Assembly (NCBI GenBank): GCA_025360125.1
Contig: JANYCU010000055.1
Coordinates: 55,752-119,751, forward strand
Length of the DNA: 64,000 nucleotides
DNA from: Armatimonadota bacterium
Lineage (GTDB): Bacteria; Armatimonadota; Fimbriimonadia; Fimbriimonadales; Fimbriimonadaceae
Direction: 5' to 3'
The notes beneath the pieces were generated by a model that saw only the letters and a program-made list of their open reading frames with translations, was not told the origin of the DNA and did no database searches. The position numbers were made by a program, and so were the translations under genes. This document shows, in pieces, positions 9,362-16,901 of this stretch; position 1 is the stretch's first letter; each line of letters starts with the position of its first letter.

Positions 9362-10084
9362 ATGATCAAAACCGCACTCATTTCAGGCGCAAACAAGGGG
9401 ATTGGATTCGAAACTGCGAAGCAGCTCGGAGAACTTGGTTACAAAATCTATCTTGGCTCAAGAGACCTCGAAAAAGGAAACGCTGCAGTTACCGAACTCC
9501 GGTCCCAGGGCATCGAAGTCGAACTAGCCCATCTTGATATGAGCGACGCAAAGACCTTCCATCAAGTCGCAGCCCAAATTGAATCTGATCACGGACTGCT
9601 AGACGTCCTCATCAACAACGCTGGCGCAACGTTTGACCAAGGCATTCGGGCATCCGAAGTTCCCATCGACAAGGTCCGCGAATCCTTCGAAGTCAATTTC
9701 TTTTCCCACGTCGAACTAACTCAAATACTTTTGCCATTGCTGATGAAGTCCGACGCTGGACGCATCGTCAACGTCAGCTCAATCCTCGGCTCGCTTACGC
9801 TCAACTCAGATCCGACCAGCCCGCTCGGCACCTGGCGATCACTTGGATACAACGGCTCAAAAACTGCTCTCAATGCATTTACCGCAATACTTTCCTATGA
9901 TTTGCGGAATACCAAGATCAAAGTCAATTCTGGCCATCCAGGCTGGGTCAAAACCGATCTCGGTGGCAAAGGTGCTTTGCTTGAGCTCAAAGACGGAGCC
10001 GCAACCAACGTATGGCTGGCGACCCTGCCCGACGACGGCCCCACTGGCGGATTCTTCCACATGCACGCTAAACTGCCTTGGTAA
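9362..10084 (+). CDS. Short-chain dehydrogenase/reductase
   Basis: A 240-residue NAD(P)-dependent oxidoreductase. I start at ATG 9362 (MIKTALISGANKGIG), because the 27 extra residues of the track ORF are not SDR-like. The cofactor-binding TGxxxGxG equivalent is SGANKGIG, the structural NNAG is present (INNAGA), and the catalytic motif is YNGSK. Ser of the triad is in NVSSILGS. The substrate is unknown. Its stop (TAA) directly abuts the next SDR's ATG, so the two form an operon of tandem but only distantly similar SDRs. Confidence 0.88.
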   Translation: MIKTALISGANKGIGFETAKQLGELGYKIYLGSRDLEKGNAAVTELRSQGIEVELAHLDMSDAKTFHQVAAQIESDHGLLDVLINNAGATFDQGIRASEVPIDKVRESFEVNFFSHVELTQILLPLLMKSDAGRIVNVSSILGSLTLNSDPTSPLGTWRSLGYNGSKTALNAFTAILSYDLRNTKIKVNSGHPGWVKTDLGGKGALLELKDGAATNVWLATLPDDGPTGGFFHMHAKLPW

Positions 10085-10921
10085 ATGGCAAACCCAAAAG
10101 TTTGGTTCATCACAGGTTCATCGACTGGCTTCGGCCGACTTATGGTCGATGAGCTTTTGGAGAGAGGAGAAACAGTTGTGGCGACCTCCCGAAACCCAAA
10201 GCAATTAGAATCCCTTTTTTCCAATTATGACGATAAAGTTCTTCTTCCTGAACTTGACGTCACTGATCCGATCCAGTGCACAAACGCAGTTCAAATGGCT
10301 CTCGATTCCTTTGGCCGCATAGACGTACTAGTCAACAATGCTGGCTTCGGAGTATACGGCTCACTGGAAGAAGTCCCGATGGAGACCTTCCGCCAGCAAT
10401 TCGAGACCAACGTCTTCGGCGTCCTCAACGTTCTCAAAGCCGCACTCCCATCGATGAGAGCGCAGCGGAGTGGAACCATCCTCAACATCTCTAGCATCGC
10501 TGGCTGGATGTCATTCCCCGGCAGCGGTGCCTATGGCTCCTCGAAATTCGCCCTCGAGGGCCTGACTGAATCACTCGAAGCCGAACTAAGACCGCTGGGA
10601 ATCCGCACAGTCCTCATCGAACCGGGCAGTTTCCACACCAATTTTTATGGCCACAACTATCAGCGCATCGCCAACGAGATCGAGGACTATGCTGAGACAG
10701 TTGGCAAGACCCTCGAATTCTTCGACAACTTCTCCGGCAAGCAACCGGGCGACCTGCACAAGGCGGTCAACACCATGATCGATATCGCCGACCACCCCAA
10801 CCCTCCACTTCGCCTCTTACTTGGTAGCGACGCATTTGATCGCGCCATGGCCAACCTTAAGTCGGTGGAAGAGAATTTCGAAGAATGGGAATCCGTCAGC
10901 CGTAGCGCGGACAAGGACTAA
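10085..10921 (+). CDS. Short-chain dehydrogenase/reductase
   Basis: A 278-residue oxidoreductase of the classical SDR fold. It has cofactor motif TGSSTGFGR, the structural motif VNNAGFGVYG, Ser in NISSIAGW, and catalytic YGSSK. The longer C-terminus (residues 195-278) is typical of the retinol-dehydrogenase-like or 'SDR family oxidoreductase' group. The start codon follows the preceding gene's stop with no gap. The reaction substrate cannot be derived from sequence. Confidence 0.88.
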   Translation: MANPKVWFITGSSTGFGRLMVDELLERGETVVATSRNPKQLESLFSNYDDKVLLPELDVTDPIQCTNAVQMALDSFGRIDVLVNNAGFGVYGSLEEVPMETFRQQFETNVFGVLNVLKAALPSMRAQRSGTILNISSIAGWMSFPGSGAYGSSKFALEGLTESLEAELRPLGIRTVLIEPGSFHTNFYGHNYQRIANEIEDYAETVGKTLEFFDNFSGKQPGDLHKAVNTMIDIADHPNPPLRLLLGSDAFDRAMANLKSVEENFEEWESVSRSADKD

Positions 10922-10958
10922 TCTCAATCTTCTTCGCTTCTCAGCTTCTTGGCTCGTT

Positions 10959-12302
10959 TCAATCCCTTCCGTACCGTCGCAAAACGCTCGAAAACATCTC
11001 GCATGGCTCCGGCTTAGCCAATTCATCCGTCTTCATAGGATCAAAGCGATAGTACATGCACTTGATTAACAGTGCCTCATATTTCGCTAAATCTTCGGGC
11101 TTCTCTACCTTCGCGGCATCCGCAATCGCTTGTAGAGCCGCGCTCGTCGCGCCAATATTCCCAGTATTCACTTTACGGTCCAAGAAAATCGCTTTCCCCG
11201 CTTCCGAGTGTACAAAATCGGACAAGGGGCGAACGACTTTCTGCGAACCAATCGTCACCGATACCTTATCATTCATTGGCCAGTAAACCTGACGAGCGGA
11301 TTTCAATTGGCTGGCCCGAAACGGTCGGTACATGCCCGCCCGCTGAAATGCCGCAATCAAGCGCTTATCCTTAATGATCTGGTTATTGGCGTCCGGCCCA
11401 ACCATTTCTAATTTCGTCTCAAAATCGAGTGCGACGAGTTTTTCGTCCGGTGTGACTTCAATTCCATATCGGTGGAAGTCAGCCTCAAAACCCTTCGGGT
11501 CCTCATTCTTATAATTGATCAGCGCTCGGCCCAATGATCCGCCGCCTTCTCGCAACGACGCAAATTGAATGAAGCCGACCGAAACGAATCCGGTGTCATA
11601 TGTGTTGATCGAATCAAATCCGCCTTCCAAAATCGAGACAGACTTAAACACCTTAGTGTCCGAATCGTCATATCCGCATTCTTTCAAAATGCCATCAAGC
11701 TCGGAGCTGGAAATAGTCTTGATCGATTGCCCTTCTGAATTCACACCATTGTCAAATCGATAGTAGGCGTAGCGTGGTCGCATATCGACGTTGTCGGAGT
11801 AGTTCAACGTCATGTCATCAAAGCGAACAGCAATCTTATTCGGCAGAATGTTCGCCGCAAAAACCGGAGGCTGACCAAACTTCGTGACCAACGCTGGGTC
11901 GGCTAGCTCAGGCTCAGGAACTTCGGCGGGATACTTTGGCGCGCGATGCTGATTCTTAGCGTTCAATGTCTCGGCTGCGCATGCCGCCAAATAGCGATCG
12001 CGAGCCACACGGGCATTCAGCCACTTTTCCCAGACCGCTTCCTCGTCGGTTGCCGGAGCAGGCACCTGTCCCGGAGGTGTCTTGCCGTGGCCGCGCAAAC
12101 GATTGTAGTCCCAAAACCACTTCGAACCAACCGTTGTCAAACGCACGACGTATTTGTCCGCAGGAGTAATCAGGTACCGACCGGGCTCGGCCCAAAACTG
12201 ACTAATCTGGCTCTTCTCGGAATCGGACCAAAGCACCGACTGGGCTCCGGAAACCTGAACAATTACGAATGCGAATACGCTTGCGGCCAAAGGTTTGAAC
12301 AT
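10959..12302 (-). CDS. Exported protein with a possible lysozyme-like fold
   Basis: A 447-residue protein with a signal peptide (MFKPLAASVFAFVIVQVSGAQS). Residues about 245-280 read ILEGGFDSINTYDTGFVSVG followed by FIQFAS. A Glu ahead of a conserved INTYD and a GFIQF segment is reminiscent of lysozyme-like or chitosanase-type glycoside hydrolases that cut peptidoglycan or related polymers. That link is inference from pattern only. The rest shows no known domain. It starts 2 nt after the hslU stop, so the two may be one transcript. Confidence 0.6.
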   Translation of the reverse strand: MFKPLAASVFAFVIVQVSGAQSVLWSDSEKSQISQFWAEPGRYLITPADKYVVRLTTVGSKWFWDYNRLRGHGKTPPGQVPAPATDEEAVWEKWLNARVARDRYLAACAAETLNAKNQHRAPKYPAEVPEPELADPALVTKFGQPPVFAANILPNKIAVRFDDMTLNYSDNVDMRPRYAYYRFDNGVNSEGQSIKTISSSELDGILKECGYDDSDTKVFKSVSILEGGFDSINTYDTGFVSVGFIQFASLREGGGSLGRALINYKNEDPKGFEADFHRYGIEVTPDEKLVALDFETKLEMVGPDANNQIIKDKRLIAAFQRAGMYRPFRASQLKSARQVYWPMNDKVSVTIGSQKVVRPLSDFVHSEAGKAIFLDRKVNTGNIGATSAALQAIADAAKVEKPEDLAKYEALLIKCMYYRFDPMKTDELAKPEPCEMFSSVLRRYGRD

Positions 12303-12304
12303 GT

Positions 12305-13678
12305 TTACACCATCAGTTTTGCTCGTTCTAAGTTTGCAACAAAATCTTCTAACATGCTTCGAACCCTTGGTCCGTCAAATGTCACCTGAGCCGGCGCCTT
12401 TTCTGGGGCGTCGAATAAGACTTCATGCAACAAGATTTCCATCATTGTTTGTAAACGTCGAGCACCAATATTGTCGGTCGTTTTATTGACTTGTTCAGCC
12501 AATCGCGCAATTTCTTCAATCGCATCTTTGGTGAACTCAACATTCACTCCTTCCACTTTCAGCAGACTCTGATACTGACGAATTAACGCGTTCTTAGGCT
12601 CCGTCAAAATCCTCGTAAAGTCAGCACCGCTCAGCGGCTCCAACATGACCCGAATCGGTAGTCGTCCCTGCAATTCTGGAATCAAGTCGCTCGGCTTCGA
12701 CATGTGAAAGGCTCCCGCCGCAACAAACAAAATGTGCTCTGTGCTCACTGGACCAAACTTCGTCTGAACCGTCGAACCCTCGATGATCGGCAACAGGTCT
12801 CGCTGCACACCCTCTCGGCTGACGTCCGGACCACTGCCGCCGCTTTTGCCCGCAACCTTGTCGATTTCGTCAATAAAGACGATTCCCGTTTGTTCTGCTC
12901 GTATCACGGCCTCACGGTGCACGCTGGGTCGGTCAATCAACTTTCCGGCTTCTTCCTCGATCAAAATGTTCATCGCTTCGGCCACCGTCGACTTTCTCAT
13001 GACCCGCTTGTTGCCAAAGGGATTGGTCAGCTGATTCATGTCAAAACCCATCTCCTCCATTCCGCCCGGAGTAAACACCTGTAGAAATGGGTTCGAAGGC
13101 TCTTCCACATCGAATTGGATCATCGCGTCGCGGTGCTCTCCCGCCTCAAGTTCCGTTCGAAGCTTCATTTTGCGAAGTTGGTCGTCAGCAGCCCGCTTCT
13201 CCCAATCAATAATCTCGTCTTCATCAGGATAAAACGTAGTCGTATTAAGCTCGTTATCCAGCAAATCGATGACGCGGTCAATCGCAAATCGTTCTGCATC
13301 TTCCTTGACCGCATCCATTCGCTCCTTCTCGACCAACCGAACCGCGGTGGCAACCAAGTCTCGAATAATCGACTCGACGTCACGCCCCACGTATCCAACC
13401 TCGGTGAATTTGGTGGCCTCAACCTTCACAAAAGGGGCCCTCGCCATCTGAGCCAATCGACGCGCAATCTCCGTCTTGCCCACGCCAGTGGGGCCAATCA
13501 TGAGGATGTTTTTGGGTTGAACGTCGTTTCGTTCCGCCTCGGGCAACTGCTGTCGGCGGTACCGGTTTCGTAGCGCAACCGCAATCGCTCGCTTGGCCGC
13601 GACTTGGCCAATAATGTATTTGTCGAGTTCGGCCACAATCTGGCTTGGGGTCAAATCTTCGACGGGAGGAACGTTCAC
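12305..13678 (-). CDS. hslU: HslU (ClpY) AAA+ ATPase subunit
   Basis: An unfoldase that normally feeds the HslV peptidase. The start of the family's conserved part is LTPSQIVAELDKYIIGQ. Walker A is GPTGVGKTE and Walker B is VFIDEIDKVA. The I-domain lies between them. I prefer the GTG at 13678 (457 residues, normal for HslU). The track start at 13810 adds a 44-residue Leu/Pro-rich, purine-biased leader unlike the family. No hslV is next to it or anywhere in the window. The extreme C-terminus (NLERAKLMV) does not match the usual LSRxIL tail that docks into HslV. Confidence 0.88.
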   Translation of the reverse strand: MNVPPVEDLTPSQIVAELDKYIIGQVAAKRAIAVALRNRYRRQQLPEAERNDVQPKNILMIGPTGVGKTEIARRLAQMARAPFVKVEATKFTEVGYVGRDVESIIRDLVATAVRLVEKERMDAVKEDAERFAIDRVIDLLDNELNTTTFYPDEDEIIDWEKRAADDQLRKMKLRTELEAGEHRDAMIQFDVEEPSNPFLQVFTPGGMEEMGFDMNQLTNPFGNKRVMRKSTVAEAMNILIEEEAGKLIDRPSVHREAVIRAEQTGIVFIDEIDKVAGKSGGSGPDVSREGVQRDLLPIIEGSTVQTKFGPVSTEHILFVAAGAFHMSKPSDLIPELQGRLPIRVMLEPLSGADFTRILTEPKNALIRQYQSLLKVEGVNVEFTKDAIEEIARLAEQVNKTTDNIGARRLQTMMEILLHEVLFDAPEKAPAQVTFDGPRVRSMLEDFVANLERAKLMV

Positions 13679-13810
13679 AGATTCATTATGCGTGACATGA
13701 GGAAGCGAAAGATGCGGAGGAAGCGGAAGAAGCGGGGGAAGCAGTTTTCGCGATCTTTGATCCTCAAGCTCTGTGCTCAATTTACAGTCCTGGACAACGG
13801 TCATTGGCAT

Positions 13811-14521
13811 ACGTCGTTGCTCCCAACCTCGAAAAGTGGTGGATGAAAAAAATGCGGGTTAACTCGCCCTTGAACCTGACTGAAAATTAGGTCAGCATCA
13901 GTCCCGATTCGCCTCAGGCTCTCGGGATGCCGCTGAGACGGCAAAAGCGGGGGTGATGAAAAAAAGTACCCAAAGAATTTAGGCATCAGCTTTCGGCTTT
14001 CGGCTTTCGGGCTTCGGTAATAGAGGAGGATTCGTTGAGCGGTCCATGGGTGAGTGATATTGAAAAAAATGTTCCTAAAACTTTCGGGGCGCTGGCCGAA
14101 ATGCGAAGAATTGAACGGCCGTGAAAAAATTCCTTCCTAAAGTGGTTGGAAAGTGGGGTGCGCGAAAAAGTGTGCACCAAGTTTTCGGGGTGGGTTGCGT
14201 GGAGAATTCCACCAATTTTCTCGTTGATTGCGTGACGCACTATAGTATATATACGTCTACTATTTTAAAATTGTTCCGAGAAAGGGCGAGAAAGGGTTGG
14301 AAGAAGCGAGGTTTTAGGAAATTAGAAGCCAGTTCGAATTTAATGCACCCCAAAGTGAAGGGCTGGGGATCGTGGGAACGGTCCCACCTGTCTCCGCATT
14401 TCGCATAATTACAGAATTTCGTCTACTATATTGAAATACTATATCATGATGGAGCCAGCAAATAAAGACGTTTTGTCGGTGTTGGGCCGCAACTTCCCAT
14501 CTGCTAAGCTAGAAATTGCAA
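13811..14521. other. Gene-free region with degenerate A-tract repeats and short palindromes
   Basis: About 700 nt without a credible gene. Visible items are: five diverged copies of a (T/C)GAAAAA(A) tract followed by Cs and A/T at about 13845, 13958, 14062, 14123 and 14164, some continuing into TTTCGGGG; three 7-bp tandem GCTTTCG units (13989-14009); two tandem CGAGAAAGGG units (14277-14296); a hairpin TGCCG/CGGCA (13928-13943); and palindromes GTATATATAC (14245-14254) and ACTATAGT (14239-14246). The stretch separates hslU from the accessory island. Confidence 0.5.
14243..14444. promoter_or_regulatory. Repeated TACTAT motifs upstream of the HipA-like kinase
   Basis: CGTCTACTAT occurs at 14254-14263 and again at 14420-14429. 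TACTATAT is directly repeated at 14424-14431 and 14437-14444. An inverted copy, ATAGTA, lies at 14243-14248. The motifs bracket the likely promoter region of the HipA-like gene and could be an operator or iterons. This is inference; no dedicated HipB-type repressor is encoded beside it. Confidence 0.35.
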
Positions 14522-15313
14522 ATGGATGTGAAATACAAGTATTTCCAGCGCGTAGTTCCAGTTGCGTATTTGAACAGACCGGAAAGGGGTCAAACCAGGC
14601 CAGTATTCTTTCATTGCATCGAATTGCAATCGGCTTCCATCTCTTCATTTCTGATCAAACCTTTGCCTCGCCCGGAGTTGATGGCAAGAGAATTAATGGG
14701 AAATGCGCTAGCAAGACTCACAGGGCTTCGCACGCCAGATCCTGTAGTGGCCCTCATGGGCGAGACGATGGCCAACGAGGTCAATGACATGTTTCGAAAG
14801 ATGAATCGATTTCCAAATATGATTGCAGGACACTGCCCTGGATGCCGACAGTTTCGAGCTGGCCAGGAAAGCATGCTCATGGATATTCCGATGAGGGATG
14901 CCAAATCGGCACTTACACTTTATATTTTTGACATGCTAAGTGGCAACTCGGACAGGGTAATTCGAAATCCGAATTGCACCGTTGACAGCACTGGCTTGAT
15001 TGTTTATGATTTCGAACAATGTTTTTCTCTTGACGAGAGAGAAATGTTCGATCCGCTGCGACCTGCTTGGCTGGTAAGCAACCATGGTTTGGGCAGAACT
15101 CATATGTTCCATTCAAAGCTTGTTGGCCTGCCAGACGTAGAAACAGAAGTTAAGAGAATTCTTGGTAAATTATCGACTCGTACATTGCGTACAATTGAAA
15201 GTGAACTTCCGGACGCTTGGCGACCCGAAGCAAGTCGAATCATCGGGCATGTCAAGATGATTCGAGATCATGCCGATGATTTCATCAAGGACATTGTGGA
15301 GAGTTTGAAATGA
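14522..15313 (+). CDS. HipA-like serine/threonine kinase (short form)
   Basis: A 263-residue protein. I start at ATG 14522; the track's TTG at 14516 is two codons earlier. The phosphatidylinositol-kinase-like catalytic signature of HipA proteins is present: MLSGNSDR (Asn/Asp of the catalytic loop) and, about 20 residues on, VYDFEQ (metal-binding Asp). The N-terminal part (GQTRPVFFHC...SSFLIKPL) matches the nucleotide-binding lobe with its Lys. It lacks the long HipA N-domain that binds HipB. It overlaps the DUF3037 gene by ATGA, so the two are coupled. HipA kinases phosphorylate tRNA synthetases or other targets; the target here is unknown. Confidence 0.78.
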   Translation: MDVKYKYFQRVVPVAYLNRPERGQTRPVFFHCIELQSASISSFLIKPLPRPELMARELMGNALARLTGLRTPDPVVALMGETMANEVNDMFRKMNRFPNMIAGHCPGCRQFRAGQESMLMDIPMRDAKSALTLYIFDMLSGNSDRVIRNPNCTVDSTGLIVYDFEQCFSLDEREMFDPLRPAWLVSNHGLGRTHMFHSKLVGLPDVETEVKRILGKLSTRTLRTIESELPDAWRPEASRIIGHVKMIRDHADDFIKDIVESLK

Positions 15314-16185
15314 GCGAATTTAAATATACATATTCTGTAATTCGCTACGTACACGACGTTTCAGTAGGCGAAAGTCTAAACGTGGGAGTCATTCTCCATT
15401 GCCGCCAACCGAACTTTGTGGGAATCGTGTACGATCGGTCTGTACGTCGATTGTCTTCAGCATTTCGGGATTTTGATGCCAGTTTGTTTCGAAGTGTCAT
15501 GCGGGATCTCGAGCGTAGCATCGACCGAATGAATACGCAAGAAGCTCTTTTCCCGGTAGCGGACGCATATGATGCAGTGCGTCAAATATGGCCCGATTAT
15601 TCGCTTAATTATCGCGGTATGCCAGCCAAACCCGGAATTTCAAACAAGCCGCTCGAGTTGACGCTCGAAATGTTGTTTGAGCAATTGGTGACGAGGCAGG
15701 CCCCTCACCGGCCGGAATTGCGATCACGAACCGACGATGAGGTGTGGCGGCGATTCAAGCACGGTCTGAGTTCTTCGGCGATTCTTCAGAAGCTAATTCC
15801 GGCAAGTGTTCACGCTTCGTCTGTCGAATTCAAATTTGATCATACTTATCAGAATGGAAAGTTGCACGTAGTGGCCCCACTTTCTTTTGACCTTCTGGAC
15901 TCTGATTCGATTCGGGATAAGGCCGTTCGCTGGCTAGGTAACGGTGAGGTCCTTAGTTCCGTTCCGGAGCTAGGAAAATTCATTTTTGTCATTGGACGGC
16001 CAAGCCAATCTGCCCGGAAGCCAGCATTTGATGCGGCAATGAAGTGGCTTGAAAGAGTGAAGCTAGACAAGGAGATTTACGAGGAAGATCAATTTGATCC
16101 TCTAGCCAAGACACTTGCTACTATGCTGTCGATGGATATTGGAAACCTAAGCGGCGGCAACAATATTAACGCGTTTTCCTCTTAG
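15310..16185 (+). CDS. DUF3037-domain protein, partner of the HipA-like kinase
   Basis: A 291-residue protein beginning FKYTYSVIRYVHDVSVGESLNVGVIL, the recognisable opening of DUF3037 proteins. The remainder is alpha/beta with no catalytic motif I can identify. Genes of this family are often found directly after a short HipA-like kinase, and here the two overlap by 4 nt. I infer a two-gene functional unit, possibly toxin and modulator or a phage-defence module, but the sequence alone does not show which protein restrains which. Confidence 0.75.
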   Translation: MSEFKYTYSVIRYVHDVSVGESLNVGVILHCRQPNFVGIVYDRSVRRLSSAFRDFDASLFRSVMRDLERSIDRMNTQEALFPVADAYDAVRQIWPDYSLNYRGMPAKPGISNKPLELTLEMLFEQLVTRQAPHRPELRSRTDDEVWRRFKHGLSSSAILQKLIPASVHASSVEFKFDHTYQNGKLHVVAPLSFDLLDSDSIRDKAVRWLGNGEVLSSVPELGKFIFVIGRPSQSARKPAFDAAMKWLERVKLDKEIYEEDQFDPLAKTLATMLSMDIGNLSGGNNINAFSS

Positions 16186-16211
16186 TGGTTTTATTAGGAT
16201 CGTACCAGTGC

Positions 16212-16901
16212 CTAGCTAAGAGCGGATTGTTCGAAATTTCTCCTAAGCAATTCTGCGAGGAGATCGGACTCAGAGATGTCGACCGGAAGTCCGTAAGCGT
16301 CAGCGACAGCTTCGTCGAGTTTTTGGTGAGCCATGCGGAGCCACGCAGGTTGTTCGTTGTATAGTCTGGTCATCGTCCTGGCCGCAACTGATTTCACCAT
16401 AGCCGGATGAGGAATTCGGCGAACGTAAAAGGCCTCTGTAATCAATCCGAGCGCCAGGCTGTCGGCACCTGGAATCCATTTGTGCCAAGGGCCACCAACG
16501 GTGGCCGGAAACACAAGTGTTTCCTCTTTGGTCCATTCAATAGGATTAAGGTAGCTTTCACGCAAGTGGTCAAGCTCCGTAGCGGCTAAAGCAATCCTGG
16601 CCCTTTGCCCTTCAGTCATTTTAGGAAATGGAAACGTTTGAAAGGTACGTGTAGAATTGTAACGTGGGTCGTTACCGACGCCGAGCCTATTTCCAGTGCC
16701 TAACATCCAAAGAGTGTGAAATCTAGAAGACAAAACACCTTGGATAAAGTCTTCATCGGAGCTAATCACAATGGAACTGTGGTCCGGAGCAATCTCGGTA
16801 CTGATCCAACGAAAAAAGCGATGTTTTGATGTCTCTGGAGTCACTAGGAGCCTGGAAAAGCTTGGCGCATCCCGGGACGCGTTTCTCCCTGGCGCCACCA
16901 C
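16212..16901 (-). CDS. Type IIG/MmeI-like restriction-methylase, C-terminal (target recognition) part, out of frame
   Basis: A 229-codon ORF whose reading from about SFSRLLVTPETSKHRFFRW to the end corresponds to the C-terminal target-recognition region of MmeI-like enzymes. This includes a stretch of the kind seen in the family (DDPRYNSTRTFQTFPFP-like) and a helical tail ending YGLPVDISESDLLAELL. The first 15 or so codons are the wrong frame of the upstream part. It overlaps the N-terminal ORF by 58 nt. Adding one base in the AAAA run at 16856-16859 would join the two into one protein of about 940 residues. Confidence 0.72.
   Translation of the reverse strand: MVAPGRNASRDAPSFSRLLVTPETSKHRFFRWISTEIAPDHSSIVISSDEDFIQGVLSSRFHTLWMLGTGNRLGVGNDPRYNSTRTFQTFPFPKMTEGQRARIALAATELDHLRESYLNPIEWTKEETLVFPATVGGPWHKWIPGADSLALGLITEAFYVRRIPHPAMVKSVAARTMTRLYNEQPAWLRMAHQKLDEAVADAYGLPVDISESDLLAELLRRNFEQSALS

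Noticed and set aside
12305-13810. Extended HslU start with 44 extra residues
   Set aside because: The added residues are Leu/Pro-rich from a purine-biased stretch and not seen in the family; GTG at 13678 gives a normal length.
14431-14787. 118-codon plus-strand ORF covering the start of the HipA-like gene
   Set aside because: Overlaps the kinase in another frame; the kinase frame holds the recognisable motifs and the ORF residues beyond about codon 35 are shadow.
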